Position numbers and translations under genes: made by a program. The notes below the pieces were generated by a model. That model was not told the DNA's origin and ran no database searches. It saw only the letters and a program-made list of their open reading frames with translations. A stretch of 64,000 nt of DNA from Harryflintia acetispora (lineage in GTDB: Bacteria > Bacillota > Clostridia > Oscillospirales > Ruminococcaceae), in NCBI GenBank assembly GCA_004340125.1, contig SLUK01000013.1, forward strand, positions 42,240 to 106,239. The letters run 5' to 3'. Each line of letters starts with the position of its first letter. Within the stretch, counting starts at the first letter, position 1. Below, piece by piece: positions 51,084 to 59,688 of this stretch.

Positions 51084-52259
51084 TTACAGATCGTATACCG
51101 TCACGCCCTTGACCACCCGGTTGACGTCCCCCTGCGGGCAGGGGTTGTCGGTGGTGATCCCGAGAGCGAGGGATTTTTGCAGCCCCAGGCACTGCGCGAA
51201 GAGCAGGGAAGCGACCAGTGCCCCGGCCTCCTTGGGAAGCGCCATCTGCGGCAGCTCGTAGCAAACCTTCATATCGGCGCTCTCGATCCCGCTCGTACCC
51301 TTCTCCCCCACCAGGACCACCTTGTTCCCCTTGCGCTCGGCGATCAGCTCGCGGCAGAGGTCCTCGTCATACCGGCGGGAGAACGGGTCGCTCGAGAGGA
51401 AGTGCACCGTCACGGCGCTGTCGCAAAGCACCGTCTTTGGGCCATGCCGGAAGCCGGTGGCGGAATCATAGTTGGTGTTGACCTGCCCGTGGCTGAGCTC
51501 GAGCGACTTGATCGCGCCCTCGTGCGCGAGGCCCTTCATCGCCCCGCTCCCGAGGAAGATCAGCCTGTCGTAACTGGCCTTTGCCAGCTCTTCGGCGGCC
51601 AGGGCGATGGAATCGAGCTGCAAAGCCATTTTGGCGCTCAGCGCGCGGATGTCCCCGACCGCTTTGTCCAGCTCCTGGTAGTGGAAGGCGGCCCAGGCGG
51701 CGAGCAGCATGCAGCTCACCGAGCTGGTCATCGCAAAGCCCTGGTCGCAGGAGCGCGCGGGCATCAGCAGCGAGAGGGTGTCGGGCAGGGTGGTGGCGCA
51801 CCGGTCCAGGTGGCTGCCCTTGCCGCAGGTGATTACCAAATTGTAGAGGTTGTGAATCTTTTTGCGGGCGTACTCGATGGTGCCCACGCTCTCGGGGCTG
51901 TCGCCCGAGCGCGCGAAGGACACGAGCAGGGTCGGCACGTCAAAGAGGCAGCTTTCGGGCGACGAGACGACGTCGGTGGTATGTACGCATTCGGCGCGGA
52001 GCCCCTTCTCACGGCCCACGAGCGCCGCCGCCATCTCCCCGATGAAGGCCGAGCTCCCGGCCCCGGTGAAGACGATCCGCAGCCCCGGCACCGCCAGCAC
52101 CTGCCCGAGGAAGGAGGAAATCTCCCCCGCGCGCTCCTGCAGCATGTCGGCAAGCTCGTTCCAGAGCTCAGGCTGCTGGGCGATCTCGGTCGCGGTGAGC
52201 AGGGCGGTGCGCTGTTCAAAGTAAGCGGCGTCTTTGCCGCCAAGTAATGTTTTCATCAT
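51084..52259 (-). CDS. agaS: AgaS-type double-SIS sugar-phosphate isomerase/deaminase
   Basis: A 391-residue protein with two SIS domains: GLRIVFTGAGSSAFIGEMAAAL (near residue 60) with LLVSFARSGDSPESVGTIEYA, and YDRLIFLGSGAMKGLAHEGAIKSLELSHG with DSATGFRHGPKTV. This matches AgaS, thought to act on galactosamine-6-phosphate or tagatose-type phosphates. ATG 52259 has GGGAG eight bases upstream; the frame opens slightly further. It lies 37 bp after the 2-hydroxyacid dehydrogenase gene. An amino-sugar step after import is likely; the substrate is not fixed. Confidence 0.9.
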   Translation of the reverse strand: MMKTLLGGKDAAYFEQRTALLTATEIAQQPELWNELADMLQERAGEISSFLGQVLAVPGLRIVFTGAGSSAFIGEMAAALVGREKGLRAECVHTTDVVSSPESCLFDVPTLLVSFARSGDSPESVGTIEYARKKIHNLYNLVITCGKGSHLDRCATTLPDTLSLLMPARSCDQGFAMTSSVSCMLLAAWAAFHYQELDKAVGDIRALSAKMALQLDSIALAAEELAKASYDRLIFLGSGAMKGLAHEGAIKSLELSHGQVNTNYDSATGFRHGPKTVLCDSAVTVHFLSSDPFSRRYDEDLCRELIAERKGNKVVLVGEKGTSGIESADMKVCYELPQMALPKEAGALVASLLFAQCLGLQKSLALGITTDNPCPQGDVNRVVKGVTVYDL

Positions 52260-52296
52260 TGGTTCAGCTCCCATTTTTCGTTAGGGGTCTTGCCCG

Positions 52297-53274
52297 TCAG
52301 ATCAGCCGGGACTTGACTTCCTTGCCCTCGAGCAGGTCGGCCATGTTGTAGGCCGACTGCATGGCCACGTTGTGGATTTCCCGGTCGGCCAGGCCCGCCA
52401 TATGCGGGGTCAAAACGGTGTTCGGCAGCGAGAAGAGCTCGCTTTCCAAGAGGGGCTCCTCCTCGTACACATCCAGCGCCGCGCCCGCGATTTTCCCCTC
52501 GCGCAGGATCTTGGCAAGTGCCTTGGTGTCCACGATCGGCCCGCGCGAGCAGTTGACCAGAAACGCCTGCGGCTTCATGCTGCGAAGGCTTTCCTCGTTC
52601 ATCAGGTGGTGGGTCTCGTCGGTCAGCGGGCAGGTGATCACCACGATGTCGCTCTGCGTGAGCACTTCTTGCAGCGGCAGATAGCGCACGCCGTATTTCT
52701 CCACCAGCTCGGCGTTTTCATATGGGTCGTAGGCCAGCACATCCATCTCGAAGCCCTGCGCGCGGCGCATGACGCCCTGGCCGATGGCGCCAAGCCCCAA
52801 AATGCCCAGCGTCTTGCGGGAGACGGCGCAGCCGCGCGCCACGCCCTCGCACCACCTGCCGGCGCGGATGTTTTGATCTCCCTGCGGGATCCGGCGCATG
52901 AGGGAGAGGATCTGCCCCCACGCGAAATCGGCCACCGCGTCAAAGTTCTGCCTGGGCACGTTGCAGGCGACGATCCCCGCGCGCTCGAGCGCCGGCAGGT
53001 CGAGATGGTCGCACCCGGCGCAGTTGAGGGAGATGTAGCGCAGCCCCTCGCACTGCTCGGTAAAGGGGGCGCCGATCTCGATGTCCGCCCCCATGAGGAT
53101 GCCCTCCGGCTTCTCGGGCAGGGCGTTCCAATAGTCGATCAGCTCCTGCTGACCCCAGCCCTTGCGCTCGCTCTCAGCCAGCAGGATGGGCTCGACCCCG
53201 CGCTCACGCAGCGCCTCGAAGGCCTCGGGCTCCTGCTCGAAGGAGAAGGAGACGATCAATGCTTTCTTTGCCAC
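52297..53274 (-). CDS. D-2-hydroxyacid dehydrogenase family protein
   Basis: A 325-residue NAD-dependent enzyme. Rossmann site LGILGLGAIGQGVMRRAQGFEMDVLAYDP (near residue 145). Catalytic Arg in VNCSRGPIVDTKALAKIL, Glu in YEEEPL and His in TVLTPHMAGLA. Members reduce or oxidise 2-keto/2-hydroxy acids such as glyoxylate or phosphoglycerate. GTG 53274 fits AGGAGG; a GTG at 53283 lies too close to it. It starts 16 bp after the GH4 gene. In this context it may handle a hydroxy acid from sugar breakdown. Confidence 0.9.
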   Translation of the reverse strand: MAKKALIVSFSFEQEPEAFEALRERGVEPILLAESERKGWGQQELIDYWNALPEKPEGILMGADIEIGAPFTEQCEGLRYISLNCAGCDHLDLPALERAGIVACNVPRQNFDAVADFAWGQILSLMRRIPQGDQNIRAGRWCEGVARGCAVSRKTLGILGLGAIGQGVMRRAQGFEMDVLAYDPYENAELVEKYGVRYLPLQEVLTQSDIVVITCPLTDETHHLMNEESLRSMKPQAFLVNCSRGPIVDTKALAKILREGKIAGAALDVYEEEPLLESELFSLPNTVLTPHMAGLADREIHNVAMQSAYNMADLLEGKEVKSRLI

Positions 53275-53289
53275 TTTACTCACTCCTCC

Positions 53290-54666
53290 TTATTTATATT
53301 GCGGCAGGTATTCGCCGTGCTCGGCGATGAAGTCGTCCACCAGCGCCTCGGCGACCTTCCAATCGCTGAGAGCGCCGTCGAGAAGCATGGCCTCGACCCA
53401 CAGCTTGCGGTCGCCGGTCAGCGCCGCCTGCACGGTGGGCTCGACCGGGGCCAGGCGCCGGGCGATAATGCCGGAAAGCTCCGGGCTAAAGCCTTCTACC
53501 TTTACAGGCAGGAAACCGAGGCCGGTAGCCGCCGCGGGCAGCTCGAGGACGGCATCCTTCGGGAGGGAGTCGACCGCCCCGTCGTTCGGGACGTTGACCG
53601 AGAACATCTTGCGCTCGTCGTTGAGGAGCGAGCGGATCATCTGCACGAGCTGCTCATGCTCGCCGGAGGAACGGGCGAACATCTCGGGCGCGACCTGGCC
53701 GTCGCCCTCACCCTGCTCAAACATGCTGCGGTAGGTGTTCTCGCCGCGCTCGAGCACCTTGTCGATCGGGTAGGCGTCCACCCCGAACACGCTGCCGTAG
53801 TAGTTCCCTTCGGGGAAGCGCTCGGGGAAGAACTCGACCGCGTGCCGATCCAGCACCGCCGGCAAGGCGCCGTAGCGCTCAAAGAGATCCCAGGAGAAGG
53901 GGTTGTCGAGGTGGTTGGGGATCTCCTTGTCGGTCAGCTCGGGGTTAAAGAAGTTGTATTTGTGCCCGCCGGCCTTGGCGGCCTCTTCCTTCTGCTTCCG
54001 GATGATCTCCAGCAGCTGGGGCTTCACGTCCTTGCCGTCGAGGCGGATGTCATAGAGGAAGGTCAGATGGTTGAGCCCCACGCCGACGGTGGAGATCCGG
54101 CTGACGTCCACGCCGAGCATACGCGCCAGGTAATTCTCCCCGTAGATCACCCCGTGGCAGAGGCCGACGAGCTTCATGCCGGTGGCGCGGCGCACGGCGG
54201 TGACGATCGAGGTCATGGGGTTGGAGTAGCTGAAGAAGTAGGCATCCGGGCAGAGGCGCTTGACGTCCTCGGCGATGGCGATCATCGCAGGGATCATCCG
54301 CTGGGCGCGGGAGATGCCGCCCGGCATGATCGAGTCGCCCACCGGCTGGTAGATGCCGTACTTGCGGGGGATCTTCACGTCCGCCTCCCAAGCCTTGCGC
54401 CCACCCACGGCGATGGTGACCACCACCATGTCCGCGCCCGGCAGCAGGTCGCAGCGGTCGGTGGAGGAGGAGATCACAATATCCGCGCCCCTCTGCTGGA
54501 CCATCTTCTTGGCGAGCTTGGTGATGGATTCGAGGACCGGCGGGTTGATGTCGCACAGCGCGATCTCCCATTTCCCGGAGTCGAGCTGGATGAAGTCGGC
54601 GATCAGGCCCTTGGTGAAGACGGCGCTGCCCGCGCCGATCAGGACGATCTTTTTGCGTTCGCTCAT
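53290..54666 (-). CDS. GH4-family glycosidase (NAD and metal dependent)
   Basis: A 458-residue GH4 enzyme from ATG 54666. NAD site KIVLIGAGSAVFTKGLIADF; metal and catalytic residues in YFFSYSNPMTSIV, KLVGLCHGVIYGENY (metal-binding Cys and His) and STVGVGLNHLTFLYD (His). GH4 members hydrolyse alpha- or beta-glycosides by oxidation at C3 and include alpha-glucosidases, alpha-galactosidases and alpha-glucuronidases. It is the first gene of the importer operon. The R1 repeat lies 51 bp upstream, in the leader. No signal peptide, so it acts inside the cell on the imported glycoside. Confidence 0.93.
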   Translation of the reverse strand: MSERKKIVLIGAGSAVFTKGLIADFIQLDSGKWEIALCDINPPVLESITKLAKKMVQQRGADIVISSSTDRCDLLPGADMVVVTIAVGGRKAWEADVKIPRKYGIYQPVGDSIMPGGISRAQRMIPAMIAIAEDVKRLCPDAYFFSYSNPMTSIVTAVRRATGMKLVGLCHGVIYGENYLARMLGVDVSRISTVGVGLNHLTFLYDIRLDGKDVKPQLLEIIRKQKEEAAKAGGHKYNFFNPELTDKEIPNHLDNPFSWDLFERYGALPAVLDRHAVEFFPERFPEGNYYGSVFGVDAYPIDKVLERGENTYRSMFEQGEGDGQVAPEMFARSSGEHEQLVQMIRSLLNDERKMFSVNVPNDGAVDSLPKDAVLELPAAATGLGFLPVKVEGFSPELSGIIARRLAPVEPTVQAALTGDRKLWVEAMLLDGALSDWKVAEALVDDFIAEHGEYLPQYK

Positions 54667-54716
54667 AATATCGAAATCCTTTCTCATTACAGTTGAATTT
54701 AAAATGCGCCGCAGGT

Positions 54717-54823
54717 ACCTTTTTGAGATGTTGCGCTCCTTTGGAGCGCAATACGGGCGTGCCCGCACCCTACGGGGGAAACGTCTCCTTCGGAGCCGTC
54801 CGGGGGACTGTGTCCCCCATGAT
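54717..54823. repeat. Stem-loop repeat family R1, copy 2
   Basis: Same order of stems as copy 1: TTGCGCTCC-TTT-GGAGCGCAA (54731-54751), CGGGC-GT-GCCCG (54754-54765), the 39 identical bases (54768-54806), and a closing GGGGGA/TCCCCC hairpin. The first two stems differ from copy 1 on both sides, keeping the pairing. Confidence 0.75.
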
Positions 54824-54838
54824 TACGAACCAGGGTTT

Positions 54839-55789
54839 TTAACGGGAAGCGTCGAGCAGGTTGGTCACACACACATCTAAAAACCCGGCCAACATCTCCA
54901 CCTGTCCCCGGTGGTCCAGGGAGTTGAGCCGCTCAACGTCCGCGGCGGGCATGAACATCTTGATGAACGGCGGGTCCTTCTTGCTCAGCTCATAGGCCGG
55001 ATCCTCTTTGATCCCCGCATATGCGCGGTCATAGCAGCCGGGATGGTTGAGCTTGTCGATCTCGGCGAATATCCCGTAAGGGGTCTTTTTATAGCTGTAG
55101 ATCGCCCCGAAATAGGGGTACAGGTCCTGCTGCCCGTCCCGCGTCTTGACGAAGCAGCGGTACCCGGCGGCGTACTGGCCGAAGTTGTCCGGGCACTTGC
55201 GGTCCGGCTCGATGGTGTAGCGCTCGCTTTTGATCGAGACGACCGCCTCCTCGAAGGCACAAGCCAGCTTGTAGTCTTCTGCAAGGTCGCAGAGTTTGAG
55301 CGAGAAGCCCGCCTGGCACGCGGCGGCGGCGATCGCCTCGGCGCACTCTTTTATGTAGTCCGAGATGGCCTTGACCTGCTCGCCGCGCTTCTTCCCGCAC
55401 AGCGCGTCAAAGGCGTCCTGCGGCATGAAGAGCTTGAGGTAGTCGTCCTCGTCCCGGCTGATCTCGTAGCGGCTTCCCTCCCCCAGATTCTCCCACACGA
55501 TGGGGAACGAAGCAGGGTTGCTCCTTTTATCCAGCTCGACCATCAGCCCGGTTCTCGTCTCGGGCAGGTAGATCAGCCCGATATGCAGATAGAACTTCTC
55601 GTCGGTCTCCTTGTTTCTCATGTGGCAGCGGCTGCCGTACCAGTGGCGGCCGATCGAGTCGCGCGCGCCCCGGTCGGGGACAAGCTCCACGGTTTCGCTC
55701 CCGACCGATTTGATCGCGTCGTCCAGCACATCTCCAAAGCGGTGCAGGCTCATCAGCTTTTCCATGTCAACGTGGAAGGCGTCGTTCAT
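54839..55789 (-). CDS. Uncharacterised protein with two copies of one domain
   Basis: A 316-residue soluble protein. The N-terminal (about 40-155) and C-terminal (about 200-316) halves are similar: YGSRCHMRNKETDEKFYLHIGLIY against AGYRCFVKTRDGQQDLYPYFGAIY, and later YLKLFMPQDAFDAL against FIKMFMPAADVERL. No catalytic motif is evident. ATG 55789 has AAAGGAAAG upstream. It lies between the SDR gene and the GH4 unit with repeats on both sides, so may be its own unit. Function unknown. Confidence 0.78.
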   Translation of the reverse strand: MNDAFHVDMEKLMSLHRFGDVLDDAIKSVGSETVELVPDRGARDSIGRHWYGSRCHMRNKETDEKFYLHIGLIYLPETRTGLMVELDKRSNPASFPIVWENLGEGSRYEISRDEDDYLKLFMPQDAFDALCGKKRGEQVKAISDYIKECAEAIAAAACQAGFSLKLCDLAEDYKLACAFEEAVVSIKSERYTIEPDRKCPDNFGQYAAGYRCFVKTRDGQQDLYPYFGAIYSYKKTPYGIFAEIDKLNHPGCYDRAYAGIKEDPAYELSKKDPPFIKMFMPAADVERLNSLDHRGQVEMLAGFLDVCVTNLLDASR

Positions 55790-56030
55790 AATAATCTTTC
55801 CTTTCCAGGTATTGTGTCGCGGCTATCTTTCCCGGGGAACCCCTTGATAGGGTTCCCCACGCCCCGACAGTCCACCGGACTGCCGGGCCTCCCCTCCTGA
55901 TCTTTTTAAGGGTCGGCGTTTCGTGCCGTGCGCGGCACGACCAAAGGCGCCGCCTTTGGATGTGGCGATTTTTTGAAAAAAATCGAGTAAAACTTGTTGT
56001 TTCAGGCCGCGGCCAAAGGTTAAACGGCGG
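55790..56030. other. Hairpin-rich spacer with R2 repeat
   Basis: No gene. Besides the R2 copy (55834-55912) it contains TCGTGCCG-TGC-GCGGCACGA near 55926, CCAAAGG with CCTTTGG near 55950 and a long A/T hairpin near 55973-55990. Together they could end or process the SDR transcript. Confidence 0.55.
55834..55912. repeat. Stem-loop repeat family R2, copy 2
   Basis: Hairpin A: GGGGAACCC (55834-55842), loop CTTGATA, GGGTTCCCC (55850-55858). Hairpin B: CAGTCC-ACC-GGACTG (55868-55882). CCCCTCCTGATC then follows. Copy 1 at 20012 has the same loop and order, with different but paired stem B. Confidence 0.65.
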
Positions 56031-56822
56031 TCAATCGCGGTTTAACATTTTCCAGGCGTAGTCCGGGTTCTGCACGCAGAACTTTCCGCCGGTAATCTCT
56101 AAGAACATCCCGGTCAGGTAACTGGCTGCGTCCGAGCAAAGGAACGCCACCGCGTTGCCCACGTCCTGCGGCTCGCCCAGCCGCCGTAAGGCGATCTGGC
56201 TTTGCAGCGCGTCGCCCCGCTCGTCGATGACCCCCTGGGTCATCCCGGTGGCGATCACTCCGGGGATGAAGCCGCAGACCCGGATGTGGTAGGGGGCCAG
56301 CTCCGCCGCCAAGGTCTTGGTCAGCGAGTAGACCGCCGACTTGCTGGCGGCATAGGCCCCGCTGCCCGCGCTGCCCAGGATGGCGGCGTAGGAGGCGGCA
56401 TTGATCAGCACCCCGCCGCCGCGTTTGCTCATATACTTCTGCGCTTCCCTGCCGCACAGGAAGACCGAGCGCAGGTTGACGTTCATCACCGTGTCCCATT
56501 CCCCTGCGCTCATCTCGCACAGCGCCTTCTGCGGATAGATACCAGCGTTCGAGACGAAGATATCCACCCCGCCGAAATGCTCCTCGGCGGCTTTAAACAT
56601 CCCCTGTACCGAGGCCTCGTCCGACACGTCGCAGGGAATTGCCAGCACCTCACCGAAGCGGGCGAGCTCCTGCTTCGCTTCCTCCAGCCGCTCGGCGCTG
56701 ATGTCGCTAATAAAGACCTTACAGCCCTCCGCGAGCAGCGCCTTCGCAATGGCGAAGCCAATTCCCTTAATGGAGGCCGCGCCGCTCACGCCGGCGACCT
56801 TGCCACCCAGTCCATATTCCAT
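56031..56822 (-). CDS. Short-chain dehydrogenase/reductase (SDR)
   Basis: A 263-residue classical SDR from ATG 56822 (AGGAG 11 bases upstream). NAD site GAASIKGIGFAIAKAL, then CDVSDEASVQGMF, SNAGIYP, the catalytic Ser in LINAASYAAILG and Tyr/Lys in YAASKSAVYSLTKTLAAEL. It most likely oxidises a sugar or hydroxy acid with NAD. It lies 171 bp downstream of the IlvD-type dehydratase gene on the same strand. In L-fucose-type oxidative routes an SDR makes the sugar acid or a 2,4-diketo acid. Confidence 0.92.
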   Translation of the reverse strand: MEYGLGGKVAGVSGAASIKGIGFAIAKALLAEGCKVFISDISAERLEEAKQELARFGEVLAIPCDVSDEASVQGMFKAAEEHFGGVDIFVSNAGIYPQKALCEMSAGEWDTVMNVNLRSVFLCGREAQKYMSKRGGGVLINAASYAAILGSAGSGAYAASKSAVYSLTKTLAAELAPYHIRVCGFIPGVIATGMTQGVIDERGDALQSQIALRRLGEPQDVGNAVAFLCSDAASYLTGMFLEITGGKFCVQNPDYAWKMLNRD

Positions 56823-56970
56823 TTCGCTGATCACTCCTTTCGATCCTTTAAAAGTTCACCTTTTAAATTGCGCCAGTTCCGGCTCCACCGAGGCGCAAAC
56901 CATTGAAATTGTACCGGTTCCGGCTTTGCCGGAATGGCGGTTTTTAAACCGCCAAGGTGCAATTTTGAGA

Positions 56971-57007
56971 ATGTTGAAAATTAAAATTATATTTTAATTT
57001 TCAACAT
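56971..57007 (-). terminator. A/T-rich palindrome spanning the dehydratase stop codon
   Basis: Seventeen-base perfect arms (56971-56987 and 56991-57007; ATGTTGAAAATTAAAAT and complement) with a 3-base loop. The right arm is coding, the left is past the stop at 56994. It has A/T-rich flanks and may end transcription in part. Confidence 0.65.
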
Positions 57008-58673
57008 TTAAGACCGCGCCCCGGCTGGCCGAGGTGGCCAGCTTCTCATAGATGGCGAGGTACCCGGTCTTATATTTCTGCTTCGGCGGCTGCCAGAGCG
57101 CCAAGCGCCTGGCAATCTCCTCCTCCCCCACTTCGAGGGTGATGGTTTTCGCCGGGATGTCGATGGTGATCCTGTCCCCGTCGCGCACCGCGGCGATCGG
57201 CCCGCCCGCGGCCGCCTCGGGCGAGACATGCCCGCAGAAGCAGCCGTTGTTGGTGCCGGAGAAGCGCCCATCGGTCACGATCGCCGTCGAGGTGGCGAGC
57301 CCCATGCCGTAGAGGTACTTCATCGCCTTGTACATCTCCCGCATGCCGGGGCCGCCCTTCGGCCCCTCGTAGCGGATGACGAGCACCGTGCCGGGCGCGA
57401 TCTCCCCGCCCAGGATGGCGGTCTCCGCCGCCTCCTCGCAGTCGAACACCCGCGCGGTGCCGTGAAAGACATGCATCTCGGGGACGATGGCCGAGGGCTT
57501 GGTCACGCACCCCTCGGGGGCCAGGTTCCCGCGCAGGATGGCCACCCCGCCGCTCCTGGAGAAGGGTTCCTCGAGCGTCTTGATGACCTCCCGGTTCGGC
57601 GCGCGGTAGTGATAATTTTCAATGTTCTCCCCCACCGTCTTTCCGGTGACGGTCAGCGCCCCGCGCTCAAGCAGCGGCGAGAGCTCGCGCAGCACCTGCG
57701 GGATTCCGCCCGCGAGGTAGAAATCCTCCATGTTGTACTTGGAGGCCGGGTTGACCTTGGCGATTAGGGGCGTGGTGTCGCCCAGCGCCTCGAAAAGCCC
57801 GGTCACCTCGTCGGCCGAGAGCCCCGCCTCGAGCGCCACCGCGGTCAGATGGAGCACCCCGTTGGTCGAGCCGCCGGTGGCGTTCAGCACCCGGATGGCA
57901 TTCGAGATGGATTCCCGGTTGATGATCTTGTCCGCCGTCAGGTTCTCTTTCACCAGGCGCACCGCCGCCTCGCCGGTGCGGTGGGCCATCCGGGTGCGCT
58001 CGGCGTAGACCGCCGGAATCAGCGCGCCGCCCGGCAGGGTCATCCCCAGCGCCTCACCCAGACAGCACATGGTGTTGGCGGTGCCGTAAAACGAGCAGCT
58101 CCCGCAGCCCGGGCAGCAGCTCTCCTCGAGCGAGTCGAGCTCGTCGGGCGCGATCTTCCCGGCCTTGAGCATGCCGCACCCCTCGGAGAGGGAGGTCAAA
58201 TCGGAAGCCCTTCCGTCGAAGGGCGCGCCCCCCTGCATGGGGCCGCCGGGCAGCAGGATGGCGGGCAGGCGCAGGCGCGCAGCCGCCATCAGGAGCCCGG
58301 GCACGATCTTGTCACAGGAGCCGAGCAGCACCACCCCGTCGAGCCGGTGCGCCTGCACCATCACCTCGACGTCGTTGGCGATCAGCTCGCGGGAGGGGAG
58401 GATGTATTTCATCCCCTCGCTCCCCTGCGCGGTCCCGTCGCACGCGCCGATCACCCCGAACTCCACCGGGGTGCCCCCGGCGGCGTAGATGCCGTTTTTC
58501 ACGCTCTGCGCGAGCGCGCGCAGGTTATAGCTGCCGGGGCAGACCTCGCTCCAGGTGTTGGCCACCCCGATGATGGGCTTTCTTAAATCCTCGTCCGAGA
58601 AGCCCATCGACTTATATACGCCCCGGTTGAAGCTGTAGTCGGGGCGGCGTAAGATTTCCTCGCTGCGCCGCAT
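56994..58673 (-). CDS. IlvD/Edd-family dehydratase, probable sugar-acid dehydratase
   Basis: A 559-residue Fe-S dehydratase of the IlvD/Edd family. Cluster Cys ligands are in LGSCDKIVPG (near residue 117) and ESCCPGCGSCSFYGT (near 190), and the conserved TGGSTNGVLHL and TDGRFSGTNNG are present. Family members remove water from a 2,3-dihydroxy acid, either in valine synthesis or from aldonates (xylonate, arabinonate, gluconate). The valine role is less likely: no ilv gene is nearby and it is set between an SDR and a DmpG/DmpF pair. Four bases separate it from dmpG. Confidence 0.92.
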   Translation of the reverse strand: MRRSEEILRRPDYSFNRGVYKSMGFSDEDLRKPIIGVANTWSEVCPGSYNLRALAQSVKNGIYAAGGTPVEFGVIGACDGTAQGSEGMKYILPSRELIANDVEVMVQAHRLDGVVLLGSCDKIVPGLLMAAARLRLPAILLPGGPMQGGAPFDGRASDLTSLSEGCGMLKAGKIAPDELDSLEESCCPGCGSCSFYGTANTMCCLGEALGMTLPGGALIPAVYAERTRMAHRTGEAAVRLVKENLTADKIINRESISNAIRVLNATGGSTNGVLHLTAVALEAGLSADEVTGLFEALGDTTPLIAKVNPASKYNMEDFYLAGGIPQVLRELSPLLERGALTVTGKTVGENIENYHYRAPNREVIKTLEEPFSRSGGVAILRGNLAPEGCVTKPSAIVPEMHVFHGTARVFDCEEAAETAILGGEIAPGTVLVIRYEGPKGGPGMREMYKAMKYLYGMGLATSTAIVTDGRFSGTNNGCFCGHVSPEAAAGGPIAAVRDGDRITIDIPAKTITLEVGEEEIARRLALWQPPKQKYKTGYLAIYEKLATSASRGAVLNVEN

Positions 58674-58677
58674 AGGC

Positions 58678-59688
58678 TCATTTCTCCTTTTTCTGCTGCG
58701 CCAGCCGGTAGGCGACGTCGAGGATCATGTCCTCCTGCCCGCCGACGGTGCGCAGCCGCCCAAGCTCGATCAGAATATCCCGCGCGTCCAGGCCGTAGCG
58801 ATCGGCGGCCCGCTTGGCATGCAGGAAGAAGCTGGAATAAACCCCGGCGTACCCGATCGAAAGGGCGTATTTGTCGATGATCATCTGCACGCCGAGCTCC
58901 GGGATGTTGTCCTCGGCCGCGTCCATGATGGCGTAAAGGTCCTCCCCCGTCTCGATCCCGAGCTTGTGGAAAACAGCGGTCAGCACCTCGTGCGGCGCGT
59001 TGCCCGCGCCCGCCCCGAGGCCCCGCAGGGTCCCGTCGATGTAGTCCGCCCCGGCGTTCACCGCCGCGAGCGAGTTGCCGATGGCAAGCCCCAGGTTGTT
59101 GTGTGCGTGGAAGCCCACCGGCAGGCTGAGGTGTTCCTTTAAATAGGAGACCCGTGCCGCCGCGTCGTCCGGGACCATCGCCCCGGCCGAATCGGCCATG
59201 TAAACGGCGCTGGCACCATAGGACTCGAACTTCTTGGCCTGCTCCAGAATCTTCTCGGGCGGCTCCATGTGGCTCATCATCAGAAAGCCGATGGCTTCCA
59301 TCCCGAGCTCGCGGGCCATCTTGATGTGCTGCTCGCCGACGTCCGCCTCGGTGACGTGGGTGGCGACCCGCACGAGCCCAGCGCCCATCTCATGAGCGCG
59401 CTTTAAGTCCTCCACCGTGCCGATCCCCGGCAGCAGCAGGATCCCGACCTTCGCGTCCCCCGCGTTGTCGAGGACCGCCTGCAGCACCTCATATTCGTCG
59501 TATTTCATAAAGCCGTACTGGCAGGAGGAGCCGGAAATGCCGTCCCCGTGCCCGCACTCGATGGTGGGGGCCCCGGCCTTGGCGAGCGCGGCGGCGATTT
59601 TCCCGGCCTGCTCGGGCGAATAGGTGTGGCGGATGGCGTGGCTGCCGTCGCGCAGGGTGGTGTCGATGATCCGTATTTTCTTCGCCAT
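58678..59688 (-). CDS. dmpG: 4-hydroxy-2-oxovalerate aldolase (DmpG/MhpE/BphI type)
   Basis: A 336-residue pyruvate aldolase of the HMG-CoA-lyase-like class. N-terminal RIIDTTLRDGSHAIRHTYS has the metal-binding Asp and catalytic Arg/His; FHAHNNLGLAIGNSLAAVNAGADYIDGTLRGLGAGAGN supplies the metal His pair. The C-terminal helices (GLDARDILIELGRLRTVGGQEDMI) contact the partner dehydrogenase. It cleaves a 4-hydroxy-2-oxo acid to pyruvate plus aldehyde. It starts within the stop of dmpF (one-base overlap), as in known aldolase-dehydrogenase complexes. Confidence 0.95.
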   Translation of the reverse strand: MAKKIRIIDTTLRDGSHAIRHTYSPEQAGKIAAALAKAGAPTIECGHGDGISGSSCQYGFMKYDEYEVLQAVLDNAGDAKVGILLLPGIGTVEDLKRAHEMGAGLVRVATHVTEADVGEQHIKMARELGMEAIGFLMMSHMEPPEKILEQAKKFESYGASAVYMADSAGAMVPDDAAARVSYLKEHLSLPVGFHAHNNLGLAIGNSLAAVNAGADYIDGTLRGLGAGAGNAPHEVLTAVFHKLGIETGEDLYAIMDAAEDNIPELGVQMIIDKYALSIGYAGVYSSFFLHAKRAADRYGLDARDILIELGRLRTVGGQEDMILDVAYRLAQQKKEK

